Positions 1 through 5,966 of a stretch of 17,321 bases of DNA are shown piece after piece. Each line of letters starts with the position of its first letter. Positions within the stretch are counted from its first letter, which is position 1. A program made the position numbers and the translations under genes. The stretch is taken from positions 58,095 through 75,415 of the forward strand of contig DCZO01000009.1 of the NCBI GenBank assembly GCA_002331335.1, read 5' to 3'. Source of the DNA: Nitrospira sp. UBA2082 (GTDB lineage: Bacteria > Nitrospirota > Nitrospiria > Nitrospirales > Nitrospiraceae). Under the pieces are notes generated by a model that saw nothing but the letters and a program-made list of their open reading frames with translations, did not search any database and was not told where the DNA came from.

Positions 1-698
1 TTCGCTGTCGTCCCGTTATGGCACGTCGCGCAGGTCCCCGGCGCTACCCCCGTATGGTTGAACGCTACAGCTGGAGTCCAGGCCGTGGTTCGGTGACACA
101 CATCGCAGGACGCCGTGGTCGGAATATGGTTGGTGGTCTTCCCACGAGCCGTAGTCCCATTGTGACAGGTCATACACGTCCCTGGCGCCACGCCCATATG
201 GTTCATAGTTGCCGGAATCCAGCCGGTGGTCTTGTGGCAGGAGTCGCAAGCCGCCGTCGTTGGAATGTGGCTTGTTGGTTTTCCTGTTGCCTTCGTTCCG
301 TTGTGACAGCTACCGCAGGTGCCGGGGGCGACCCCTGTGTGGTTGTAACCTCCGCTCACCAACGTCCAATTTGCCGCTCCCATACGGTGGCAGGAATCGC
401 ACGATGCCGACGTTGACATATGGCTGGCCGGTTTTCCTCTCGCCTGCACTCCATTGTGACAGGCCATACAGGATCCGGGAGCGATGCCTTGATGTTTGAA
501 GGCAGCTCCCATCCAACTCACTGTCTTGTGACAACTGTCGCAGGCCATGGTCGTCGGAATATGTGTGACGGGCTTCCCGACCGCCGTTGATTGGTTATGG
601 CACGATGAACAGGTCCCCGGCTTCACACCGTTGTGGGTGAAGAATGCCGGCATCCACCCGGTCGTTCGGTGGCAACTATTACAGTTGATCGTCGTCGG
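1..698 (-). repeat. 47-residue (141-base) coding tandem repeats, two hemes each
   Basis: Within the partial cytochrome, the block GVAPGTC..CHNG..A.GK...HIPTT..CDSCH..T.W recurs about every 141 bases, with heme cysteine codons at 683, 611, 542, 470, 401, 317, 248, 176, 107 and 32. One unit (401-317) is 15 bases longer than its neighbours, with an extra VSGGY-like stretch. The repeats diverge at DNA level but keep heme and distal-histidine spacing, which points to duplication of a two-heme unit followed by selection. The array continues beyond the window. Confidence 0.85.
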
Positions 699-1010
699 AA
701 TATGGTTGGCTGGTTTGAACGTGGAGACTACGCGCCCCCCCGGTGAATGGCATTGCATACATTGTGTGGGAGTGCCTCGGAAAAGCCCCTGTACGTGACA
801 CCGTTCACAGGGCACCTGGGCATGCCCCCCACTCAAGGGGAACCCCGTCGCGGTGTGATCGATTTCGATATCCGTGCGATTTCCTCTTTGGGCCTGACTT
901 TCGCCCGGCAACACCAGTCCATACATGAGCAGCAGCATGCAGAAAATCGTCGAGTTCGTCAGGAGCTTTGCAATCCTCCGCCGCGTCTCTTGTCCCAGCA
1001 TTGTCTTCAT
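1..1010 (-). CDS. Secreted multiheme cytochrome c, at least 12 hemes (partial, runs off the left edge)
   Basis: Reading the minus strand from ATG 1010 gives an uninterrupted frame of 336 codons to the window edge, so the C-terminus is missing. Residues 1-37 look like a signal peptide (RRR near residue 11, hydrophobic stretch FCMLLLMYGLVLPG). Twelve CXXCH heme c sites follow, at residues 68, 84, 110, 134, 157, 181, 204, 232, 255, 279, 302 and 327. From residue 110 on they form two-heme repeats of 47 residues (spacing 24+23), with one longer spacing (28) at 204-232. The recurring blocks are CDSCH, then W.PA..NH.GVAPGTC..CHNG, then GK..NHIPTT. The His of NH.G and of NHIPTT can serve as distal ligands, suggesting bis-His hemes. 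A GAAGGGATGAG ribosome-binding site precedes ATG 1010; the upstream in-frame stop is at 1049-1047. It is divergent from the cytochrome b operon. The exact family name is not certain; the role is inferred to be periplasmic or extracellular electron transfer. Confidence 0.93.
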   Translation of the reverse strand, partial: MKTMLGQETRRRIAKLLTNSTIFCMLLLMYGLVLPGESQAQRGNRTDIEIDHTATGFPLSGGHAQVPCERCHVQGLFRGTPTQCMQCHSPGGRVVSTFKPANHIPTTINCNSCHRTTGWMPAFFTHNGVKPGTCSSCHNQSTAVGKPVTHIPTTMACDSCHKTVSWMGAAFKHQGIAPGSCMACHNGVQARGKPASHMSTSASCDSCHRMGAANWTLVSGGYNHTGVAPGTCGSCHNGTKATGKPTSHIPTTAACDSCHKTTGWIPATMNHMGVAPGTCMTCHNGTTARGKTTNHIPTTASCDVCHRTTAWTPAVAFNHTGVAPGTCATCHNGTTA

Positions 1011-1148
1011 GCTGCTCTCATCCCTTCGCCTAGTTAGTCCAATCAATTATCCTTCGTCGCGCCCTTCCGGCTCCTTCTTAATCCCATCCCATTTCCACTC
1101 TCATTAAGACTTAAGGCATTCCTTTTGATTTGGCGGCAAACATTAGAA

Positions 1149-1164
1149 TGGGAAATTTGTCCCA
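1149..1164. promoter_or_regulatory. Palindromic operator or enhancer-like site, copy 1
   Basis: The site reads TGGGAAATTTGTCCCA. It shares the pattern TGGGAnAnTTGTCCCA with the copy at 1312-1327 and is an imperfect inverted repeat (TGGGA / TCCCA arms intact). It is centred about 240 bases upstream of the predicted start of the cytochrome b operon. Two sites of one pattern upstream of a sigma-54-type promoter suggest binding of a dimeric regulator, perhaps an NtrC-type activator; the protein is unknown and the role is inferred. Confidence 0.5.
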
Positions 1165-1170
1165 AGGCAC

Positions 1171-1187
1171 ACGCAATTGATGTACCA
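1171..1187 (-). promoter_or_regulatory. Weak sigma-54-like promoter toward the minus-strand cytochrome
   Basis: On the minus strand TGGTAC-ATCAA-TTGC runs from 1187 to 1173 and keeps the diagnostic GG-N10-GC spacing, but several consensus positions differ. A start near 1161 would fall inside palindrome copy 1 and leave a leader of about 150 bases, which fits poorly with an enhancer role for that copy. It is a candidate only. Confidence 0.22.
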
Positions 1188-1311
1188 TGCAGACTGCTCA
1201 CAACGAAGAGCTTGATTTCGCAGGACAAGACTGACATTTGACGGGCTATTGATTAGAAGATGCCGCACATGTTTTGTACTGAATGTATCTGCCAACCTAC
1301 AACATTGAGCA

Positions 1312-1327
1312 TGGGATAATTGTCCCA
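1312..1327. promoter_or_regulatory. Palindromic operator or enhancer-like site, copy 2
   Basis: The site reads TGGGATAATTGTCCCA; with one flanking base on each side (1311-1328) it forms an 18-base inverted repeat with eight of nine pairs matching. It lies about 80 bases upstream of the predicted sigma-54 start point, a usual distance for an upstream activating sequence. The half site TTGTCCC recurs at 1411-1417 in the leader and at 990-997 inside the start of the minus-strand cytochrome. Confidence 0.55.
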
Positions 1328-1372
1328 TATGTAAAATGTCCAAGACCTACGCGGAAATTCAACGTCGAGACA

Positions 1373-1389
1373 TTGGCGCAACAGTTGCT
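1373..1389 (+). promoter_or_regulatory. Sigma-54 (-24/-12) promoter of the cytochrome b / 24-heme operon
   Basis: The sequence TTGGCGC-AACAG-TTGCT matches the RpoN consensus YTGGCACG-N4-TTGCW at all but two defined positions, with GG at 1375-1376 and GC at 1387-1388 exactly ten bases apart. A start point near 1400 would give a leader of about 70 bases before ATG 1469. Two copies of an enhancer-like palindrome lie upstream. If real, expression needs RpoN and an ATP-driven activator, so the operon would be switched on by a specific signal. Confidence 0.55.
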
Positions 1390-1401
1390 TGGAATTCCAA
1401 G
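1388..1401. promoter_or_regulatory. Perfect 14-base palindrome at the predicted start point
   Basis: CTTGGAATTCCAAG is a perfect inverted repeat with no spacer. It begins at the last base of the -12 element and covers the predicted transcription start of the plus operon, where a bound protein would block initiation. No regulator can be named. Confidence 0.35.
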
Positions 1402-1417
1402 ACTTTTCCCTTGTCCC

Positions 1418-1436
1418 GGTGAAATTGAATTTCACC
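1418..1436. promoter_or_regulatory. Inverted repeat in the operon leader (operator or hairpin)
   Basis: GGTGAAAT-TGA-ATTTCACC is a perfect 8-base inverted repeat around a 3-base centre. It ends 32 bases before ATG 1469, and no T-run follows, so it is not a terminator. It could be a repressor operator or an RNA hairpin in the leader. Confidence 0.4.
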
Positions 1437-1468
1437 TTCTATCCAAAATTAATGAGGAATGACCCAAA

Positions 1469-2395
1469 ATGCCCGTAGCAGAGCCTGTAGCACCGGCCCG
1501 AGAGCTGAAGATGAAACCTGCAGCTGTCAGGGCAGGACTTGCCCCCACTTCGGCAACGGATGCCGCACTGAACTCCCCGGATTGGCTTAAGCGGGCGACG
1601 ATCTGCGCACTCGCGGGTTTGCTACTGTTGATCGCCTTCAAGATTGCCACGGGCAAGTACTACACCCCTCGGTCGAACGTCGGCTTCTATCTGGGCGTCA
1701 CCGGCTCGTTGATGATGGTCGCCATGCTCACCTACCCGTTGCGGAAACGGCTGCGCTTCATGCAGGGGTGGGGCGCGCTGAAACATTGGTTCCGCTGGCA
1801 CATGGTCATGGGCATCGTCGGGCCCACGCTTGTGCTCTTTCATTCGACGTTTCATCTCCGTTCGCTGAATGCGACCGTCGCGCTGACCAGCATGCTGATC
1901 GTGGTGGCCAGCGGAATCATCGGACGCTTCGTCTATACAAGAATCCACCATGGGCTGTACGGAATTCGCGCCACGCTTGAGCGGGTGCAACAGGAATTCG
2001 CGGGGCAATCCGATGAGATGAAATCCCGTTTCCACATGGCTCCCCACGTTGAGCACTGGCTGAAGGCCTATGCCCAGACCGCCGGCCTGGTGGAACCGTC
2101 ACTCGTCACGATGTGGTGGCACTTCTTGTCGCTCCGATGGAAGCGACTCGTCTGCTCATTCCGTTGCACCAGAGAGTTGCGGCGGGTCTTGCGGAAGGAA
2201 CGACATCCCGAATTCCCAGGCGGAGCCTCTGAGGCGATCTGCCTTGCTCGCCGCTACCTTCGCGAAGCCGAGCGGATCGCCGAGTTCACAGCCTACGAGC
2301 GGATCTTTGCATTGTGGCATGTCCTGCATATCCCGCTCATCTTTCTGTTGGCGGCCAGCGCGATCTTCCACGTCATCGCCGTCTATATGTACTGA
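1469..2395 (+). CDS. Ferric reductase/NOX-like membrane cytochrome b, two-heme transmembrane core
   Basis: The 308-residue protein has about five membrane segments (residues ~43-61, 71-90, 110-130, 135-156, 281-306). Third and fifth segments each carry two histidines 14 positions apart: H111/H125 and H287/H301. This is the bis-heme arrangement of ferric reductases and NADPH oxidases. Positive residues place the N-terminus and the basic segment 157-275 in the cytoplasm, so the inner heme would use H111/H287 and the outer one H125/H301. No FAD or NAD(P)H domain follows, so the electron donor must be another protein or quinol; the acceptor is plausibly the 24-heme cytochrome encoded six bases downstream. 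ATG 1469 has a TGAGGA ribosome-binding site 10 bases ahead. The heme assignment rests on histidine spacing; the direction of electron flow is not known. Confidence 0.8.
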   Translation: MPVAEPVAPARELKMKPAAVRAGLAPTSATDAALNSPDWLKRATICALAGLLLLIAFKIATGKYYTPRSNVGFYLGVTGSLMMVAMLTYPLRKRLRFMQGWGALKHWFRWHMVMGIVGPTLVLFHSTFHLRSLNATVALTSMLIVVASGIIGRFVYTRIHHGLYGIRATLERVQQEFAGQSDEMKSRFHMAPHVEHWLKAYAQTAGLVEPSLVTMWWHFLSLRWKRLVCSFRCTRELRRVLRKERHPEFPGGASEAICLARRYLREAERIAEFTAYERIFALWHVLHIPLIFLLAASAIFHVIAVYMY

Positions 2396-2401
2396 GTTGG
2401 A

Positions 2402-4201
2402 TTGGTGTCCGTGACCACCCACGCCCGCCACCTTGCATGTCTCGCCCTCGGAATCTGGACGTTTGCGGGAGGCACCGCCTGGGCCGACAGCATTGAGACG
2501 GCCCTGATGCCGGGCCAAGTGATCGAGGGGCATGCCAAATGGGAAGAGACGTGCACCACATGCCACAAACGGTTCGATAAGGCGGCGCAGACGGTGCTCT
2601 GCCTCGATTGCCACAAAGACGTCCGCAAGGACGTCGATCGAAGGCAGGGGTTTCATGGGCGATTCAAGGAACAGCGTGAGTGCAAGGAATGCCACACGGA
2701 GCATAAGGGGCGCGCCGAAAATATCGCCCCGATCAACGAACAGACCTTCGACCATGCGCAAACCGATTTCGCCCTTCGCGGCGCTCATGCCGATGCGAAG
2801 AAAGTCGAGTGCAAGTCTTGCCACAAACCCAAGACCAAATATCGCGACGCGCCGGCTGATTGTTACAGCTGCCACAAGAAGGACGACCAACACAAAGGGA
2901 AGGTCGGGAGCGCCTGCGCCGATTGCCATGTCGAGCGGAATTGGAAGGAGATCCGCTTCGACCACGACAAGACCCGCTACAAGCTTCGCAACAAGCACGT
3001 AGAGGTGCCGTGCAAAGACTGCCATGCGAACGATCGCTTCAAAGACACGCCGATGGATTGCTACTCCTGCCATAAGAAAGACGATAAGCACAAAGGGCAG
3101 GAAGGCTCGAAATGCGGGGACTGTCACGATGATCGGTCATGGAAGAAGACGCCGTTCGACCATAACAAGTCTCGTTTCCCGCTGATGGGAAAGCATGCCC
3201 AGGTGGAATGCAAGAAATGCCATCTGACGCCGGCCTTTAAGGACGCCCCGATGGATTGCTTTTCCTGCCACAAGAAGGACGACAAACATAAAGGAGCCTA
3301 CGGGGCTAAATGTGACACCTGCCACGCGGAGAGCGATTGGAAGGCGATCACTTTTGACCATGAGCTCCATACCAAATACCCGCTGCGGGGACTCCATATG
3401 ACCGCCAAGTGCGAGTCGTGCCATAAAGGGAATCTGTACCACGACAAAACGCCGGCGGACTGTTATGCCTGTCACAAGAAGGACGACAAGCATAAGGGCC
3501 GTTTCAGCGAGCAGTGCCAGCGCTGTCACACCGAACGGGGCTGGACGATCCCGCTCTTCGATCACGACCGTGACACGACATATCGGCTGAAAGGCTATCA
3601 CCGGCGGACGAAATGCGACGGCTGCCACACCGGCGTGCTGTACAAAGACAAGACACCGACCGACTGCTATGCTTGCCACAAGAAGGATGACATTCACGAG
3701 TCCAACTTCGGCGAGAAATGCGAGAAGTGCCATGGAGAGCAAGACTGGAAGACGATTGCGTTCGACCATGATCGTGATACGAAATATCCGTTGCTCGGCA
3801 AGCACCGTATAGTGACATGCCACAGCTGCCACAAAGGGCAACTCTTCAAGGACAAAACGCCCAACACGTGCTACGCCTGCCACAAGGGCGACGACGTGCA
3901 TCGGCGCAAGCTGGGCACGGAATGCCAGGACTGTCACAGCCTCAGGGACTGGAAGCTGTGGGATTTCGATCACGACATGCGCACCCGCTTCAAGCTGGAC
4001 GGCGGACACAAGGGACTGGGCTGTTATGCCTGTCACACCGAACGGATGGAGAGGAAGGTGCGCGCGTCATCGGCCTGCGTTGCCTGCCACAAAAAAGACG
4101 ACAAGCATGAGGGCACGTTCGGCCCGCAATGCGACCGGTGCCACGACACCACGCTCTGGAAGACGATGAAGCCGGGCACCAGCATCTTTCGCAGCCGATA
4201 G
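2402..4201 (+). CDS. Secreted 24-heme cytochrome c
   Basis: The protein has 599 residues from TTG 2402; GTG 2405 and GTG 2411 are alternative starts, and the last directly precedes a short signal peptide ending at AWA-DS (residue ~29). There are 24 CXXCH motifs, the first at residue 51 and the last at 577. After four irregular N-terminal hemes, the unit CY(S/A)CHKKDD.HKG..G..C..CH....W....FDH.....L.GKH....C..CH repeats at residues 154, 220, 286, 354, 422, 490 and 559; the last copy holds two hemes. Each full unit has three hemes and three extra histidines (DD.H, FDH, G.H), the pattern of bis-His hemes. The mature protein is rich in Lys and Asp and has no membrane segment or lipobox. It is closely spaced behind the cytochrome b gene (six bases). 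The inferred role is a heme wire or electron store in the periplasm or at the cell surface; substrate and partner are not visible. Confidence 0.93.
   Translation: MVSVTTHARHLACLALGIWTFAGGTAWADSIETALMPGQVIEGHAKWEETCTTCHKRFDKAAQTVLCLDCHKDVRKDVDRRQGFHGRFKEQRECKECHTEHKGRAENIAPINEQTFDHAQTDFALRGAHADAKKVECKSCHKPKTKYRDAPADCYSCHKKDDQHKGKVGSACADCHVERNWKEIRFDHDKTRYKLRNKHVEVPCKDCHANDRFKDTPMDCYSCHKKDDKHKGQEGSKCGDCHDDRSWKKTPFDHNKSRFPLMGKHAQVECKKCHLTPAFKDAPMDCFSCHKKDDKHKGAYGAKCDTCHAESDWKAITFDHELHTKYPLRGLHMTAKCESCHKGNLYHDKTPADCYACHKKDDKHKGRFSEQCQRCHTERGWTIPLFDHDRDTTYRLKGYHRRTKCDGCHTGVLYKDKTPTDCYACHKKDDIHESNFGEKCEKCHGEQDWKTIAFDHDRDTKYPLLGKHRIVTCHSCHKGQLFKDKTPNTCYACHKGDDVHRRKLGTECQDCHSLRDWKLWDFDHDMRTRFKLDGGHKGLGCYACHTERMERKVRASSACVACHKKDDKHEGTFGPQCDRCHDTTLWKTMKPGTSIFRSR
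2861..4144 (+). repeat. 66-69-residue coding tandem repeats, three hemes each, seven copies
   Basis: Copies begin at residues 154, 220, 286, 354, 422, 490 and 559 of the 24-heme protein, with spacings of 66, 66, 68, 68, 68 and 69. The first two full copies are shorter; from copy 3 on there are two extra residues in the FDH...Y.L stretch. Recurrent codons for CHKKDDKHKG make the DNA visibly repetitive. This is coding repetition, not a CRISPR array or satellite. Confidence 0.85.
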
Positions 4202-4240
4202 CGCCACGACCCGCCATAGGCGCGCATGAGAGGATGACTC

Positions 4241-5809
4241 GTGACCTACAAACGCGACATCTCCCACACCCTCAAATTGTTCGTTCTCGGACTTGCGGTC
4301 TTCATCGGCTATCAGGTATGGCTGAAGCCCGCGGCTTCAGTCCCCGATCCCGATTTGCAGAGCGAGTCACATGCATCACTCCCTTCTTCTCCGCCGGAGT
4401 CCACTCTGCCTACGGACCAGTCAGATCCATCATGGGACGTGCCGCCGTCCCGACTGACGGAGTTGGGCTCCCCCCCCAATCAGAGTCTGGGCACCATCCG
4501 CGATGAGATCGAGAAGGGCAACTACGAGAAGGCGGAACGGCGCCTCAAAGCGCTGTCGAAGAACAGGCTCACACATACCGCCACACGCCGGTATGTTGCT
4601 GCATTGTGGAACAATCTCGGGATTCACCAGGAGAAATTCGGCGGGACCTCCCTCTCCGTCAAGGCATTCGCGCAATCGGTCTCCTGGGACCCTCAAAATG
4701 CCCTGTCTCACCTCAATCTCACGCAAGCGTATTGGGAACTCCGCGATCCTGCGATGACCCCACAGTTCTTGGACACCGTGATTCGTCTTGCGCCTGAAGA
4801 TCCATTTCCTCATTTGGCCCTTGCCGATGTGCTGTTGGACGGCGGAAACGCGGCCCTCGCGGCTGTACATGTGGATCACGCGCGGCTTCGCGTAAGAAAC
4901 AATCCGAATTACCAGGTCTACCTTCAAAAACTGACGGCCAGGGCCAATGCGATCGAACCTGCACCGATGGCGGCCGGTGGACCGGCCGCTCCTCCATCGC
5001 CCCCCTCTCTCATCGCGCACCCGACGGCTCCTCCCGCTGTTCGCCCTGTTTCCACACCTGCTCAACCAACCGAACCGCCACGTCCGGCAATCTCGGCTGT
5101 CGAAACGCCTCATACCCGCCGATTAGGCACCGATCGTTTTACGGTCGAGTTCGACGGACCGGCGGATGCGGCGGCGTGGACCCGAATGCGGGCCATTCTG
5201 GAATATGCCCATGGCGATCTGTCACAGAAGTTCGGACATGTTCTATCGAAGCCGATCACCGTCGTGTTGCACACCAATCAGAAGTTCCTCGACGCAGCCG
5301 GCACTCCCCACTGGGCCGACACTCTCTTCGATCGGGCGACCGGCAGAATTCATATCCCGACCATCGGCGCGCTGGAAGACTTGGGCCTGTTCAGCCGGGT
5401 GGCGCGCCATCAGTTCGCCCATGCCCTGCTCCTTGATTATTTGCAAGGGAACGGCGCGAACGTTCCGACATGGCTTATCGAGGGGCTCGCCGTTCATCTC
5501 GCTGAAGATCCCTGGCCGGATCTAGAAGCAGTCACACCGCAAGCAGGCACGCTGCTTCCTCTTACATCCTTGGAGAAAGAATGGACACATCTCCAGAAGG
5601 ACGCACTTGCCGTGGCCTACCGTGAAGCGCAATCTGCCACGAAAACCTTGATCGATCGGTACAGCGTGTATTCCATCAGGCAAGTCATCAATCTCCTGCG
5701 AACCGGACAAACGCTGGATGCGGCCATGCGCAACAAACTGTCCCTCCCCTACGAGCAATTCCAGCGAGAATGGGCACAGAGCGGAGCCGCTTCGGCCAGG
5801 GAAGGTTAG
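4241..5809 (+). CDS. Membrane-anchored TPR protein with a peptidase-MA-like domain (HQFAH variant)
   Basis: The protein has 522 residues and starts at GTG 4241 behind GAGAGGATG. Residues 11-27 form one membrane anchor. Residues ~80-235 look like TPR-type helices (NNLGIHQEKFGG, AFAQSVSWDPQNALSHLNL). Residues ~238-292 are a Pro/Ala-rich linker. The C-terminal domain has the layout of gluzincin peptidases of the MA-like type: HQFAH at 390-394, then WLIEGLAVHLAE at 411-422 supplying the usual third zinc ligand Glu (414). The expected catalytic Glu of HEXXH is Gln 391 (codon cag), so it may be a non-hydrolytic relative. It lies 39 bases after the 24-heme gene and is probably co-transcribed. A role in assembly or scaffolding of the cytochromes is conceivable but only an inference; the domain calls come from motif reading. 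Confidence 0.75.
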   Translation: MTYKRDISHTLKLFVLGLAVFIGYQVWLKPAASVPDPDLQSESHASLPSSPPESTLPTDQSDPSWDVPPSRLTELGSPPNQSLGTIRDEIEKGNYEKAERRLKALSKNRLTHTATRRYVAALWNNLGIHQEKFGGTSLSVKAFAQSVSWDPQNALSHLNLTQAYWELRDPAMTPQFLDTVIRLAPEDPFPHLALADVLLDGGNAALAAVHVDHARLRVRNNPNYQVYLQKLTARANAIEPAPMAAGGPAAPPSPPSLIAHPTAPPAVRPVSTPAQPTEPPRPAISAVETPHTRRLGTDRFTVEFDGPADAAAWTRMRAILEYAHGDLSQKFGHVLSKPITVVLHTNQKFLDAAGTPHWADTLFDRATGRIHIPTIGALEDLGLFSRVARHQFAHALLLDYLQGNGANVPTWLIEGLAVHLAEDPWPDLEAVTPQAGTLLPLTSLEKEWTHLQKDALAVAYREAQSATKTLIDRYSVYSIRQVINLLRTGQTLDAAMRNKLSLPYEQFQREWAQSGAASAREG

Positions 5810-5966
5810 GCCGGCCGAGCGGTTTCTCCTACACCGTTCCGTTCCGCAGTTCTCCTTCTCAACTTCTTCATCCCTTTATCTTGTGACACTACTTGTATCA
5901 GTAGCGGTGGGCCCCATACCTGGCTCCCCCGAGCCATGGAGGACCAGAATTTGGTAACATGGCCGG

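Larger units (their letters stand above)
1011..1468. other. Divergent intergenic region, regulatory, no gene seen
   Basis: This 458-base stretch is visibly more AT-rich than the flanking genes and separates two divergent cytochrome genes. No ORF in it resembles a protein; the minus-strand open frames here are short and lack a ribosome-binding site. It holds two TGGGA..TTGTCCCA palindromes, a GG-N10-GC sigma-54-type promoter facing the plus operon, a weaker one facing the minus gene, and two perfect inverted repeats in the predicted leader of the plus operon. The stretch 1190-1300 contains nothing I can name. Confidence 0.7.

Noticed and set aside
16..534. Short open frames of other phase in the left 530 bases, rich in Tyr, Gly and Asp
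   Set aside because: The continuous CXXCH-bearing frame from ATG 1010 explains this stretch; the others are frame-shifted readings of the same repeats.
2156..4036. Long minus-strand open frames (323 and 299 codons) opposite the cytochrome genes
   Set aside because: They are antisense shadows of the 24-heme cytochrome; their repeated hydrophobic Val/Ala/Leu segments arise from the complement of Cys-His-Lys-Asp repeat codons, and they lack ribosome-binding sites.
2861..4144. Regular DNA periodicity suggesting a CRISPR or satellite array
   Set aside because: The period (198-207 bases) matches protein repeats with conserved heme ligands and codon-level drift; there are no identical short repeats with unique spacers.
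4202..4228. GCGCC...GGCGC inverted repeat after the 24-heme gene as a terminator
   Set aside because: The stem is only five bases with a 13-base loop and no T-tract, and the next gene follows within 39 bases with a good ribosome-binding site.
5921..5936. 6-base hairpin TGGCTC-CCCC-GAGCCA before the efflux adaptor gene
   Set aside because: It has no T-run and is too short and GC-rich to call as terminator or operator; likely chance.
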